This document shows, piece after piece, positions 49,269-61,749 of a DNA stretch of 64,000 nt. The notes under the pieces are model-generated. The model saw only the letters and a program-made list of their open reading frames with translations, ran no database searches and had not been told where the DNA came from. Numbering within the stretch: position 1 is the first letter of the stretch; every line of letters starts with the position of its first letter. The DNA comes from Odiellus spinosus (taxonomy: Eukaryota; Arthropoda; Arachnida; Opiliones; Phalangiidae). The DNA is taken from the NCBI GenBank assembly GCA_963920705.1, contig CAWUCO010000183.1, positions 369,507 to 433,506 of the forward strand, in the 5' to 3' direction. The position numbers were made by a program, and so were the translations under genes.

Positions 49269-49952
49269 CTATCTTCCCTCTATTTTATTTGGGCTTCTAA
49301 CAATAGCGAGCGCAGTTTGAAGTAAAACTGTTTTTCCGTGGCTCGCGAGGGTTGTAGCTACACTCGCCCCTACTACTTCTAATTCCCCGTAACTTTTATT
49401 TTCGCTTTTTGGCGCGCTTTTATTAATCTTATTTTCTGGGCAAAGCGCGAAATTGTGCCTTTTTGAACAGGTTCGACAATTTTTGAACTTGGAGTAACAA
49501 GTTTGAGCCTGATGTGAACGCCTAAGACAAATAATACATCTCCCTTGGTCCCTAATCATCTGTTGTTTTTGTTCAAGACTAAATTTTTCGCAATTAAAAT
49601 TTCTGTGCGTGGCATCTTGGCAAAATATGCAGAAAATATTATTTTTGGAGTACTGATTTTGATCTCTATTTACTACAGGTAATGCTGAAGCAGACGACTT
49701 AAAGGGTTTTTTAAAGGAGTTTTCTCGCGAATTATTTGTGGCTACGTTTTGAGAAAATCCAGAATAGGCACCTAATAATTCTGAGGTTTCCCTACTCTGA
49801 ATTTCTTCTCTTAAAAATTCTAACAAGGCTATGACGTTCCATTTTGCTTCAGCTTTGCGCGTGCGACTATATTCGAGTCTAATTTCTTCGGGTAAACATT
49901 TAAGTAACGCAAGGCATAAAAAAAGTACCATTAGCGACCGTATCTTCTCCAA
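49269..49952 (-). pseudogene. BEL/Pao Gag C-terminal part with zinc knuckles
   Basis: Three CCHC-type knuckles (CIFCQDATHRNFNC, CIICLRRSHQAQTC, CRTCSKRHNFALC). Separated by frameshifts from the Gag N-terminus (about 49905-49945) and from the protease/RT frame at about 49266. Confidence 0.85.
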
Positions 49953-50936
49953 GCGATTTCAGACTTCTGATATTTATTTCACAGATGTCATTTAATCGCC
50001 TGAGAGCCTTTAGGTCGCTCGATTTTCTTACGGGCTCTAAATTTAACAACCTGTTCATATGCGTATGAATTACTAGATCCCGGCGACCAAATCTATTTTC
50101 TAATATACCAATGGCCTCATCATAAGTTTCATTCGAGGCATATAACCCGGTTAACGCAATTTTGGCATCTCCTTCGAGATACGACACTAAATAATTAAAT
50201 TTTTCTACCTTGGGAAGATTTTGGTTATAGGCAATCGCTGATTTGAACTGGTTCCAGAAAGAGTTCCAATGGGTGATGTCCCCATTAAATTTTTGAATGC
50301 CGAGTTTTGGGAGCTTCGTTTCTGTGTGATCACCGACGTTTCCTGAAGTTTGAGGAGAAGGTGAGCTCGTAGACGGTAAAGTTTGTTGTCCCGATGGAGA
50401 AATCACAGGCGACGGTCCAGCGATGTTTTGTTGGGCGAGTGGCGTAATCCCGGGCGGCGGTCCAGCGACGTTTGTTAGCCGGTGATGATTGTTGATGATG
50501 TCGTCGACCCTGAAGGAACTCCGCTTGATATCGTTTGGTGTCCCGTTAGCTTGTTTACGTAACGTTGATCTTTTCGGATCGCGAGGGTAATTTTGTCTTG
50601 GCAATCGTACTCGTGTTGGGTACCCTTTTCTTGTTTCGTCGGATTGTCGTAGAGCGCTTCAATTTTTGCGTCGTACGAGATTAAACTTTCTTCTTTTTGT
50701 TGTAATAGCAAGATTACATCTATCTCGCACGCATCTGTATTTGGATCCTTCATTAGTGTTTCGAGGGCGTTCATTTGTCTGGTCGTAACTCCGCGCACTC
50801 CTCTTCTGGCGAGTTCGGCTTCCCTCTTGGCTTTTTCGACTAGTTGAGGATCACGTACGGTACTTGTTGACCTGGTAGCGGGCGTATCCGATGTTTTAGC
50901 TCCGGAGTCCGTAGTTTTGGCTCCAGTGGCATCCAT
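49900..50936 (-). pseudogene. BEL/Pao Gag N-terminal and DUF1759 region
   Basis: ATG at 50936 (MDATGAKTTD). Coiled, charged N-terminus with VRGVTTRQMNALETLM; a frameshift between 50604 and 50475; then the DUF1759-like KLPKLGIQKFNGDITHWNSFW and FNYLVSYLEGDAK blocks. Typical BEL/Pao Gag. Confidence 0.85.
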
Positions 50937-52340
50937 TTTGGCTCTCTATTTCCGAGCAAGCTTATACATTTGTTTTTGTTTAAGTTCCGATAGTTTGGTT
51001 TTTTTCCCGGGTTTCACAGCACCATGTAGAATTTACTCTTTGATTTCTTTGTATTCCAAGGGATGGGAGAGCTAACTTAATTTTGATTAAACCACCGACT
51101 GAAAAATGGTTTAATTATAGCTAGGTTGTATCGGAACTTATTTTAACTTTAACTAAAGAAAAAGACAACTAAATTTTAACTTTAACTAAAGAAAAAGACA
51201 ACTAATTTTTATGTCTCTAATTTTATTTCCTTTATATTTGGGAGCAATTTTACGTTTTGGGCTCCATACTGGCATCCTCTAAGAACGAGTTTTTGTAGAG
51301 AAGTGTGGTATATAATATTCTATTTGCCTCTGCGTAGCAAGCTACGACAGAGGCTTACAATGGTAGTGACGTAGGTAGAGGACATCATGTTGATTTTCGT
51401 GCGTATTTGGATTACCCCAAAAACCCCAAACAAAAGGGGGGAACAAAATATAGGGTTCGGTTTTTCTTATTTTAAACGCACCTGCATTTACAGAAATTTT
51501 GAGTTTATAGAAACATATTTGACATAAAGTGACCTCCGCTTTCTGATCATTCCCTTCAAAGAGATGGATATCAATTTATTTTTAAAATCACTGAATCTCT
51601 CCAACCTCCAGGTCTCATTCTAATCGCGGACTAAGTAGCGTGCATGATGAAGGTAAAAAAACACGACTGAGAAACTAAGTTAAAAACATTTAATTTCAGG
51701 AAATCGCATCGTCGAACCTTACATAATAAGAACTGACAACTAAAGGTACACTCGCAATGAATATATGCTAAATAAAAAACAGATCTATAATCTTTTACAT
51801 AATCATAATCAATTTAAACTTAAAATGTATACAACCGGTAAACATCTTATCAATTAAAAACAAACCTTAAAAAATCTATATACAATTACGAACACTCCGC
51901 TTTCTGATCATTCCCTTCGAAGAGATGGATATCAATTTATTTTTAAAATCATTGAATCTCCATAACCTCCAGGTCTCATTCTAATCAATTCCAAACGTAA
52001 CTCTCGTTTACGGCGTGCAGATAATTGATACAACGGTACATTTTTATTATTTGGAAGATCAAACACCGAGAATGTTTCACATATCTCCGTATTTGTTCCA
52101 TGATTCCTACGTAATATATTCGTCTGCAAAAACGGTAAGGGATGATACGAAAGTGCTATCGATCCAGGGACTCGGGGACTTGGTTTGGGTTCTGGTGGCT
52201 CTGTCGCTGCTCTCGGTGTCCGCCATATCTTCTTAAATCGGCAATAGAAAAAAGATGCTCCGTGGAAGTCATTTCACTTCGTTCGCCGAATCGTTTTGGA
52301 TCCACGTGGCTGATATTCTAAACAATTGTAAGTATCTCTT
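50937..52340. repeat. Non-coding flank with direct repeats
   Basis: Two near-identical copies of about 88 bases (51539-51625 and 51900-51987, CCGCTTTCTGATCATTCCC to GGTCTCATTCTAATC) and a 36-base tandem duplication at about 51143-51214 (TTTTAACTTTAACTAAAG). Could include remnants of the BEL LTR. No gene supported. Confidence 0.6.
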
Positions 52341-52778
52341 TCGAAAGTCAATAATTACGACGAATTAAACGTCCCAGAAGTGTCTCGACCATTCTTGTCC
52401 AAGCCTGGTCGTGCGCAGGGTTGGGATCGTGTTGGAAGCCTTGTCGTGGTGACGGACCCAAGATGAGAGTCTTGCACTTTGTTCCGCGAACTGGTAATAC
52501 GGCTGCTTCGTTCGGCTCCCGGAGGGGCTGGGCAAGCTGGGACGCGTTCGTCTCGGGGTCTTCCAGGGGCTCTTCTGTTCGTGACGTTCTTGCTCTCTGT
52601 GTTCCCCAATGCTTGGGTCGGTCGTTGTGTGCCGCGGTTACATTGCTGTATGGGTTTTGGTCTGCCAAGCCAGCTGTCCGCCTTCCTCTGCCTTAGTCGC
52701 ACGGTACTTTGCGGACTCATGATGCAGCCGCGCGGATTGGCGGGGCGGTATGTTCTGGGGTCACTGTAAGCCCCCTTA
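52341..52778. other. GC-rich segment with overlapping unassigned ORFs
   Basis: Four overlapping ORFs of 91-121 codons on both strands with no recognisable motif. The base composition differs sharply from the AT-rich flanks. Possibly part of an old retroelement ORF1/gag or a CpG-rich promoter; I cannot choose a coding frame. Confidence 0.3.
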
Positions 52779-53543
52779 GAGGGTAAATGAAAACTGCTCC
52801 ATCACTTTCTTGATTTTACGTTTTTCTGAATCTACGTTATCGAAAACCTAAGAAAAATATCAACTCTTATTTTTAAGCATCTCCTAAATATGATAAAAAA
52901 GGTTTTAAAGATCGGACTTAGTTGTCTGCTACAAAAAGCATGGAGCCTATGTGTTTCAATTTCCGAGGTAGTTACCCGACCAATAGGCGCTCTCGCGAAA
53001 TCCCGCGTGCTCGTGTATAGTATAGTTTATATTACCATAGCCTCCTAGAAGAGCGAGCGCCGCCGCCGAAGCGCGTGATATAAAACTTTAAAATGAATAA
53101 AGGCGCGTGAGTTAGAAATTAATTTACGTTTTAGGTTGGATTAAGGCTTACCATTTTTAAGAGATTATACATTTTTACTACGCTTAAGCGGGCGTTGCGA
53201 CTTAAATAAATTTATTTAGATGAAATAATGCTTTCTAAATAAAGCAAAACACAATTTCGAGCAGTTATTTCGCTATCAAAGGTATTTAGCCTGATTATAT
53301 GGTTTCTCTGGGGTCACGTTGTTTAAACGGCCCCTATTGGTCGGATTCCTTCCTCGGAAATTGAAACACAGGGGCTCCATGCTTTTTTGTAGCAGACAAC
53401 TAAGTTCGATCTTTAAAACCTTTTCTATCATATTTAGGATATGCTTAAAAACAAGAGTTGATATTTTTCTTAGGTTTTCGATAACGTAGATTCAGAAAAA
53501 CGTAAAAGCAAGAAAGTGATATAGCAGTTTTCATTTACCCTTG
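52779..53543. mobile_element. Fold-back MITE with about 200-bp inverted repeats
   Basis: AGGGTAAATGAAAACTGC at the left is mirrored at the right end (53525-53540), and similarity continues inward about 200 bases through GAATCTACGTTATCGAAAACC and GTCTGCTACAAAAAGCATGG. The flanks TTAG/TGAA are each one base from TTAA. No ORF. Confidence 0.75.
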
Positions 53544-54250
53544 AACAAATTACGTAAAGGTGTGATTATAGATTGAGAATATCTACTATGCAGTTGAAAT
53601 TCAAGAAAGTCTCGAAGTTACGCCAAAGAAGCGCGTAGAAGTTTTCAAAAAGATATGTCATTAGAGTTAGATGGGTTTCTTAAGAAGTTATGGATAGGTT
53701 AATCGTATGTTTAATCTAGATGGATGAATAATTGGTTCCCGTAGATAAGTAATTCTTTGAATTTTTTTGGCAGCCGTAGCGTGTGCTAAGAAAGTGGCAG
53801 TACCATTGAGATGCACGCGAGCCTGGTGGCTCTTGGGAGTAACATCTATACTTCAATTTTGGTGCGCTGGTTTGAAGAGCAATCTTATCGTTGATCACCT
53901 TTTGTTCATCGATTCTTTAGAGGATTTGATGTCCAGCCGAAAATTTATTTGCCATTTTTCTCCATCTACACGGTTACATAAATTGTTCGAGGTGAGTTAT
54001 TCCTGCAGAGTGAGGTATGGACCGAAACACGATCGATAAAATTTCTATGATATTTCAACAGGTGTTAAATTATCGCTGGTTCTACACGCGCGCTAAAGCT
54101 GCTTTAAGGATTTAATTCATTTGGGAAAAACAGTAGAACTAAAACTTGTTGTGCTCTTTTACTCTTCTTGGTCTATACCCATTCAGGCTTTTGCCACGAG
54201 ACAATCATGCTCTATAGTTACTCTCCCAAGCTTACTGATAACTATTGCAG

Positions 54251-54530
54251 GACGAAGATTCAAAATACACCAATTTGAGGCAGCAGTTTCAAATTAATGG
54301 AAAGGTTTATTGGCAGTTTGACGAGAAAACGAATGTAAAATTTGCTAGCGGGGAAGCTGTAGCAATCGAAGAAAGTACTACGCTTCTGGAATCCGCCGTA
54401 TTCGACAAGCTCAAGCGAAACCAGAGGAAACTGTACGTAGGAAAGACCAAATACGAGCAGTTCTACTCGCACATGGTATTCAACAAACGACTGCCTCGCG
54501 ATATCAAGGAGAGAATCGATTATGTGTAAG
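54251..54530 (+). CDS. Exon-like ORF of unknown host gene
   Basis: Preceded by ACTATTGCAG (acceptor) and ending at GATTATGTGTAAG, which is either a TAA stop or a GTAAG donor. It encodes about 92 residues (starts QDEDSKYTNLR, includes FDEKTNVKFASGEAV and KYEQFYSHMVFNKRL), hydrophilic, no known domain. Balanced codon use suggests real coding. An upstream open stretch bounded by TTTTTTGGCAG and GAGGTGAGT (53772-53990) could be another exon but is weaker. Confidence 0.35.
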
Positions 54531-55389
54531 AAACCTCAGATAAGAGTTATGACTTAAAAGTTTTTGAGTCGTCTTTTAAGGAAGACTGTAAAATTTAGAA
54601 TGCAACCTTTAAACAAGTGATTTTTTATCGATTCCTTATCGTTTAAATAGGCCTAATCCACTAACAACTCGTTTACAAAACAAATATTAAACTAGCAATA
54701 AATTTAAAACTTACTTGGAAAATAGGCTTAGCGGAATTCAAGGAGATCCTGAATTGCCTCCGTGTAAGGTCTAGTGACCAATCGAACGCGATTGTCAATC
54801 TCGTGGTGATCTCCCGTGAACGACGAGCTTCTATCATAATATCATATTTAAATTTAATTATATTGCGTAAATATATATGCTGTGAACGTTCTACCAGCAG
54901 TTGGCACTAGTTTCTTAGCCATCGTATAAATAGTGTGGCACCAAAAGTAACCATATAGCAAGAAGTGTGCCACTTCTCAATGCTGAGACTTCCTTAATTT
55001 AACCAAAAAAATTAACATCCTCAACTAGGTTTTATTAATTTTCCTGTTTAGCATTAGACTTGGCACGAGGAGAGGTAATATTTTGGTTTCCCAACTTGTT
55101 TTCTCTCTGCTCGGGCGAAAGCTCTTTTGACAAAACTTTCATAACCACATACCAATTATATTATGAATTGTAATCTTGAAGCATGATTTACCTGTGGTTA
55201 TAGAAATGAAAGCCATATTTGCGCTAAGTCTAATTTTGAAATTGAAGAAATTCAAATTAAAAAAATGAGGCTGAGCAGAGTCGCGGAATCGCGTGACGTG
55301 CGCCACGGCGCAACTTATTATAAGAAATATGAAGTAATTACTCAATGTCTTTTAACGCGACCGCTAATTGAAGGAAAGGTCTCTGTAGC

Positions 55390-55800
55390 GGAAAAAACCG
55401 GCGGCGGCGTGACGGTGTTTTTTAGTTTCGGCGGCGGCGCGCCGAGATTTTTCCCTAGGGGTGGCGTAAACCATGAGCGTATCGGCGGCGGCGGCGGCGT
55501 TTATCGGCGTATGACGACACGTGGTCAGCTCCCGACTGCCATGTCGCGTCTTTCAGCTCTCCCGTGAACGAGCCTGGGCAGAAATTTTACTTTTACTTTT
55601 ACTTTCGTGGTTACGGTCTTTCACCGTGCCTGCACCGCGTGGCAGTAGCCATTCGACAGCTGCTGACCCTTGTTGGCAGAGTCACGCTCGACTTTTGAGT
55701 CTTACGGATCATGGCGCGCCAAGAATTAACCGGCGGCCGCGGCGGCGCGCCGAAAATATTACATATCGGCGGCGGGGTCGAAAATATTGCAAAGTTAAAC
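55390..55800 (+). repeat. CGG/GGC-rich low-complexity region
   Basis: Several GGCGGCGGCG runs (55398, 55430, 55482, 55735, 55766) in otherwise AT-rich DNA, each followed by short AT-rich text such as GAAAATATT. ORFs here are composition artefacts. Possibly a CpG island or expanded trinucleotide tract. Confidence 0.5.
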
Positions 55801-56011
55801 GGTGCGCCGGCGTGTAATCTGCGGCTTCGGAGTCTACTCTGTAGTAGCGAAATTAAAACACACGTTCAAGATATAAAACTTTAAAATATATTTTCTGAGA
55901 GAATATTTTCCGATAGAATAACTACTTGAAATGTTATGGAAAAAACTTCAGCGGTTCCTATTTTAAAGGGATCTAAAAAACACTTAATTTTAGATGTTAG
56001 TATCCCTTTAA

Positions 56012-56488
56012 AGGGAGAATGAAAGGCCAAAACAACCTATTTTTAATCGATTAAGAACGCTAAAATAATGAGAAAAACAATAAATAAAACTCACCAAAAA
56101 TATTTCGTTATTTTATAATCAATTTCCAAAGGTCCGAAACTTGCAGATGCTAAGGCTTAGCTGCCTAGCTCTGCGAACTAGGCGAGCACGAGCCGTATTG
56201 TTTTTAATATTCCCGTCTGATCTAGTCGCCAATTACGTGCGAGGACGCGTATTTTTAAAATACGCGTACTCGCTCGTGATTGGCGACAACAACATCCGCG
56301 ATTATTAAAAAAATACAGGTCGTTCTAGCCTAGTTCACCGAGCTAGGCAGACTAGGCTTAGCATCGGAACTTTATAAATTGATTATAAAATAACGAAATA
56401 TTTTTGGTGCGTTATATTATAGTTTTTCTCATTTATTAAGCATTCTTAATCAATTAAAAATATATGGTTTTGGCCTTTCATTCTCCCT
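56012..56488. mobile_element. Fold-back MITE with TTAA target duplication
   Basis: Terminal AGGGAGAATGAAAGGCC inverted at both ends, flanked on both sides by TTAA (56008-56011 and 56489-56492), as for piggyBac-type insertion. Inverted similarity extends through nearly the whole 477 bases, with a central palindrome near GCGTATTTTTAAAATACGC. Confidence 0.8.
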
Positions 56489-56548
56489 TTAAGAAAATAT
56501 TAAAAAAAGTTTTTTACTAGGGCAACAAGAATAATTGAAACGAGACAG

Positions 56549-56776
56549 TTGGAGCCCTTTTATCGAATCGGAAAGAACTTAAAAGGAGGAAACGTATTCG
56601 AGTCGGATAATTCGATATCTTTCACGCCAATAAACATCGTGTATATGAACGTCGTTTTTCATCTTTGGATTATTGGCCTATCATTGGGAACAATAACCTT
56701 CATCTTCGAATATTTCGGGAATGAACTTTGGCGAAAAAGGTCCGTATTAATTTCAACTATATATCACCACATTTAG
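56549..56776 (+). pseudogene. Possible ionotropic-receptor C-terminal fragment
   Basis: 75 open codons with NIVYMNVVFHLWIIGLSLG followed by TITFIFEYF, resembling the last membrane helix of insect ionotropic (iGluR-like) receptors, preceded by a short ligand-domain-like stretch and followed by a basic tail and stop. No neighbouring exons found. Low-confidence resemblance. Confidence 0.25.
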
Positions 56777-57079
56777 AATAAATGTACTTTTTAAGAAGCG
56801 TAAAGAGAAACTAGGTGTTTCTATCGTTCCTTTACTTTAAAGGAATACAGGCGTTTTTCTTTGGACTCTCCGACTGTTATGTGGGCACTCTGGATGCAAT
56901 TTTGAAGTACTCCGGGAACAATCCAAGCAGTCCGAAGAAAAACGCCATTAAATTCTTTCTTTGCGGATGATATTTTCCTCTTTGAACGAAGAATGCAAAA
57001 ATACAGAGAAACACATTGAGGAATGTGTATGTAAAAGACGCAACTTGGTGCCATGACTTCCCTTGGGCTGGGCGACAAT

Positions 57080-60000
57080 TCTCAGTGTCCCTGAACTAAA
57101 TCGTTCAAGATGTTCATGAAGCGGTCTTTTTATCTAATGAAATATTTATTCTTTTCTCAATCAATGATAGATTATTTAGGACCATCTACAAGATTTTTAG
57201 AAAGAAAGCAGTAAACGTGGAACCGTATTCAATGTAAGAACACGTCCGAACGCCATAATTATGATGAAGCATTTTTCCTGGAAGACATTCTTCAACACGT
57301 CGTATCAATTAGCAGCTCAGCTTCCTCAACATTTTCCCACAATTCTATAGAACCCTCGCTTCCCGCTTACGTTTTGAACTTACGCCAGTTTACGCTACTG
57401 CGTACGATTATTGACGATAGAACTGAAGATCAAAGTACCACCGATCGAGGGGTTAACTACTCCACGTTATCGGTGTTCAAGCCTGTAGCTTTGACTGTGG
57501 TAAAGTGATTATGTAACTTGTTGTTTAGCATTACCAAAGGTTGATGTGAGTTATGGGAGTGGTTAAACCCGTCACCACCCATTTATAAAATAAAATCAAT
57601 ATAATAAAAGTCAATCAACGGCTGAAAAAACCGAGAGACATCAAAGGATCAAATTTGATAATCGGTGTTTAGATTCGCCGAAATGTCATTAGCCCTGGGC
57701 GTTGATATATTTAAATATATCCCCTAAAAAGTAAAAATTTTATCAAATATCCATCCCACTAACATTAATATTATAAAACTTATAGTGCAAGATAAATATA
57801 ATTAATCAATATGATTTAAGTGTACGTAATACGTTATTTTATAGTTTCATTATTAATGAGTGTTTGCCGATGAAATTGTAACCTAGCAGAGTTTCGTGTG
57901 GCTAGAATTTTTGCGTCGCGACAAGAGGCTCCGGGTTCTATTCAAGCTTGTTCAAAACCTTCGGCGATGAGTTTTCAAAGAGGGCTTTCCTAGATTCCTT
58001 CGGTTTCCCCTTGCCACAAAAACTCACGGAGATAAAGGTATTATTAAGCGTAGGGTCGCTAGCAGTGGGTGGTTAGTAGTTGCATCATGGTTAACTACTT
58101 CCACCGTACCCTCTTACGTTCGATGAAATCGCTTCTCAAGAACCAGCTTAGATTAATGTTATTATATTCTGATAATCAACGTTTGGAATCGCCGAAAAAC
58201 ATAACTAAGGATGGCTGATTCTTCTATTTACCAATTACTTGAACCGTTAAATGTTAATTGTAGTTAATTAAATTATTCTAAGCAGCCGTGTAATTTGTCA
58301 CATTTTATTCTACCCTACCCTCTTAAGTTCGATGATATCCATTCTCTAGAAACAGCTTAGATTAATATTACTATATTCTCATTATCACCGAAAAACATAA
58401 TTAAGGGTGGCTGATTCTTGTATTTACCAATTACTTGTTATGTTAAATGTTAATTGCTGATGTTATTGTAAGCAACCGTGTAATATTTCACTTTAAATTA
58501 CCATTAAAAATTAAATGTTTCAAGATAGAATATGAATATGATAAAATATTATTCGATCCAACAGTCTTACGTCATCTGTTCTATACACATTCGCAACATT
58601 GCTTAGAGTTAAATTCAACAAAGAATGAACGTTTAGCTCTGTAAATATTTATGTATAGTTGTTCCCGGTGTTGTAGCAAGCATATGATGGTGTAATCTAT
58701 TTCTCTTTACTGATGGGCGACCCATTTATATTTATCCAAAGAACAAAAGCAACTCCCCATAAGAGTCTGGTTACATGTAATGTTAAAAATCTTCGTCTCT
58801 CTTATGATAAATTCGTATTATATTATTAAAATAGGGTAATTGGGGTACAATTTAAACGTAAAATTCGCGCTCACAACTGTAAATCCTAGGAATAACAATT
58901 AATGCAAAGTGTCTTCTATAATGTAAAGTAAACTTTCGTGCCGGATATGAAAGCCTTCCCCCACACGAAAATCGTGAATGGTTTTGATTTTAAATTGATA
59001 ATTATGTTAGGAAAATATTAGAAAATAATTATTTTGTAGCTGCCGTGGGTATAGTGCTGGCGGCAAATGAAATTCCTATACATTTGTCCTAAAATGCTCG
59101 AAATAGTTCAAAACGCCCACCTATCGCTTATTCATGCAGTACGATTTGATTGCTGTTCAAGGGCTAGTGCAAAGACTATATAGATCACTTGAGTAGCTTT
59201 TGGTGTATAAGAAACCCGAAAAATAAATAGAGAAAGCATACCTAATAGTAGACACTGGAGTAGTATCTTTGATTATTTTTTAATTCATATTTAACAATAT
59301 ACACTTTTATAACATTTAAAGGCACAATTATGCATTTGCTAAATAACTTGGTTACTTCCACCCACGAACAACTTGTTTTCCTATTCAATTGTATGAGATT
59401 TTAAAATACCACCTTCGAAGCGAGCTGAGAGAAAATAAAAGTAAATGTACAGAAAACCCAAAAATTGTCAAGGACATGAAGAGCACCTGGCTCCATTGTC
59501 CTCTCTCTCGGCTCCCGTACGAAGGGAAAAGTTCGATCTAAAGGATCAGAGTTGAAATTGTAACGTATCGACTAAGAGAGCAGAAAAAACCTCTCTTTAG
59601 GGCCGCAATAAAACAGGTCAAAAATAAAAATAGTTTGGATTAGAAAATCAGTCCTTTTTTAAAAACTATTTAAAAATATTAACCCAAGATCCCTGAAATG
59701 TTTCAGTCCGTTTCACGAAAACTCATAAACTAAAAATAAGATGCTCTCCCAAGCTTAGAACCAGGTTTAGAAGTTAGCCAAAATTCTTCAGAATTTAACA
59801 CTTAGATATTATACGTTTAACGTATGTCTAGCGGCTCTAGCTCAGTGGCATCTTCACCAAGATACCAGATTACGCTGCTAACGTGAGAACAAGTACCTAT
59901 TGTCAAACTACCATCAATGCCATTGCAATACCAGCCTTTAATGGCATTTATACCTGCCACGTTAGGTACATAACGAATGATAGCTTGGTGAACAACTCAG

Positions 60001-60700
60001 GTGAAAAATTGACCAGGCACACGTATAATAATTAAGTAATGTTCAACTTTGAACTCTTCGACGCCGAAAGAGACTGATTTCTCTACAGTCAAAGACACAT
60101 AAGATTTAGTGCGTTTCGTTTCAAAGTCGCTCAAAGCCATCTCATGTACATCACTTTCCCGAAGTACCGGGAAGTCTTGGAAGTCCCTATCACAATTCTT
60201 TGCAGATTATCGCGCCCAACTACTTCCTTAAGAGGATTTTTTTTCGTGGGGCTGAAACCATTTTTTGACGGCGTCTTCCCAGAAACCTTTATAGGGAGTT
60301 GCTATTGATCTTTGATACTTTTTCGAGGACTTTGTACCTGATCTATATCTCCCGGTTGGATATTTTTTACGAAGGAAGTAATAAAAGATTCTAACGAGAA
60401 TTTTAAGCCTTCATTTACGAGACGGGATAATGACACTCTTATAAGGAAGCATTTAGCCAGTGACTCGAATTACACGAAATGTAATATTATTGAGCTGCCC
60501 CTATTTACACCTTATCAGGACAAAGCCTAGGTAAATATTAATTCTTTCATTTACACTAGAGACTTTGAAATAAATACGTGAGATTGTAAAATTTTGGCGT
60601 CAACTGTAACGATATTTTATCATAAATTTTGGCGTCAACTGTAACGATATTTTATCATAAAATTTAAGTATGAATTTTCATTATTTTTTGAAAAATATTT
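57080..60700. other. Sparsely coding region
   Basis: No gene I can support. Contains an imperfect tandem duplication of about 200 bases (58107-58310 and 58316-58500, sharing ACCCTCTTA.GTTCGATGA and GGCTGATTCTT.TATTTACC) and a perfect-looking 35-base tandem duplication (about 60591-60661, TTTTGGCGTCAACTGTAACG). A short exon-like open stretch at about 60356-60530 ends at a GTAAAT donor, but nothing confirms it. Confidence 0.5.
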
Positions 60701-61749
60701 AATCAGAACAAAAGTCTTTCACTTTATTCCACAAAAGTAAACAACGCCCCGTAGCTTAATACTATCAGCAAAGGGCCAAGGTAGACGTACTATTCTAACT
60801 TGAAACTAGTTGCCAAAAAAGTCATCACACCTGTCTGGTTCGAGTGATTTGGACTCTTCCTGAATAATTTGAGTCGGGAGGGTGGGACGGAATTTAGGGG
60901 CGCCGCGCTTGGTTATATTGTCTTCCCCGCAAGTCCGTAATTTTTCCAAAGAGTGGCGCTTCCGATTTCACTATGACTGCGGCCGATGGAGCACTGCTTT
61001 CCCTAATACTAGGCCACGAAATGCCAGCAAAATGTATTTAATCTTAACATTTCCAATTTGTCCGATATAGATGTCACTTTCCTGAGGAATCTGTCTGGGG
61101 ATTATGAAATGAATAGCCAAGCGCGAGTCTCGTGGCGCCTAGAGCCAATTAGAAATGACTAGTAAGTAAGATCATAGAAGTCCTAGCGGTGTATTCCTGT
61201 TGAACCGACATCCATTCGACCGACTCAATATCGATTGTATTTATCATTTATATATGTCGATATTTTCTGGGTCGAGCTACATCCCATTCGACCGATACAA
61301 TATCGATTGAGGAAAATGTTGATGATGATATACAGGGTGGAAACCTTCGCCGGCGTCCAGTCAAGATACTTCCCCTTACGTATTGTTGTTATTCAGTGAA
61401 ATGTTAAGGGATCAGTTCACTTCAGTTCCACTTAATAATCAAAGGTTTCAGTTTTAATGTAGAGAAATGAAATGCATAAGTGAAATCAATGACGGATTTA
61501 ATTTAATTTAATTAGGAAAGAAAAGATGTCACTTGCGGAAACCAAATAGCCCAAATTGAAGTTAATCAAACATTTCCAAATTTAAACATTAAACTCTTCA
61601 AATTTAATAACAAAGCATTACATTAAATGTTCAAAATGTCTTCCGTCGACATTGACACATTTCCGACAACGGAATTGCCAGTTTTCTTTTTCGCGAGTTA
61701 ACATCTCGGGAGAAACGAGAGCAGCCGCTTGCTGAATTCGGTCTCGAAG

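Larger units (their letters stand above)
48061..50936 (-). mobile_element. BEL/Pao LTR retrotransposon, truncated and frameshifted
   Basis: Gag, zinc-knuckle, protease-region and reverse transcriptase parts in order on the minus strand. The RNase H, integrase and 3' LTR are missing beyond 48061. I did not find a convincing 5' LTR pair. Confidence 0.85.

Noticed and set aside
53767-54039. 90-codon plus-strand ORF as a gene
   Set aside because: Only weak splice-site-like ends (TTTTTTGGCAG and GAGGTGAGT); no conserved motif, and an antisense ORF of similar quality overlaps.
60356-60530. Open stretch ending at a GTAAAT donor as an exon
   Set aside because: No acceptor, no start, no recognisable protein; recorded only as a possibility in the region note.
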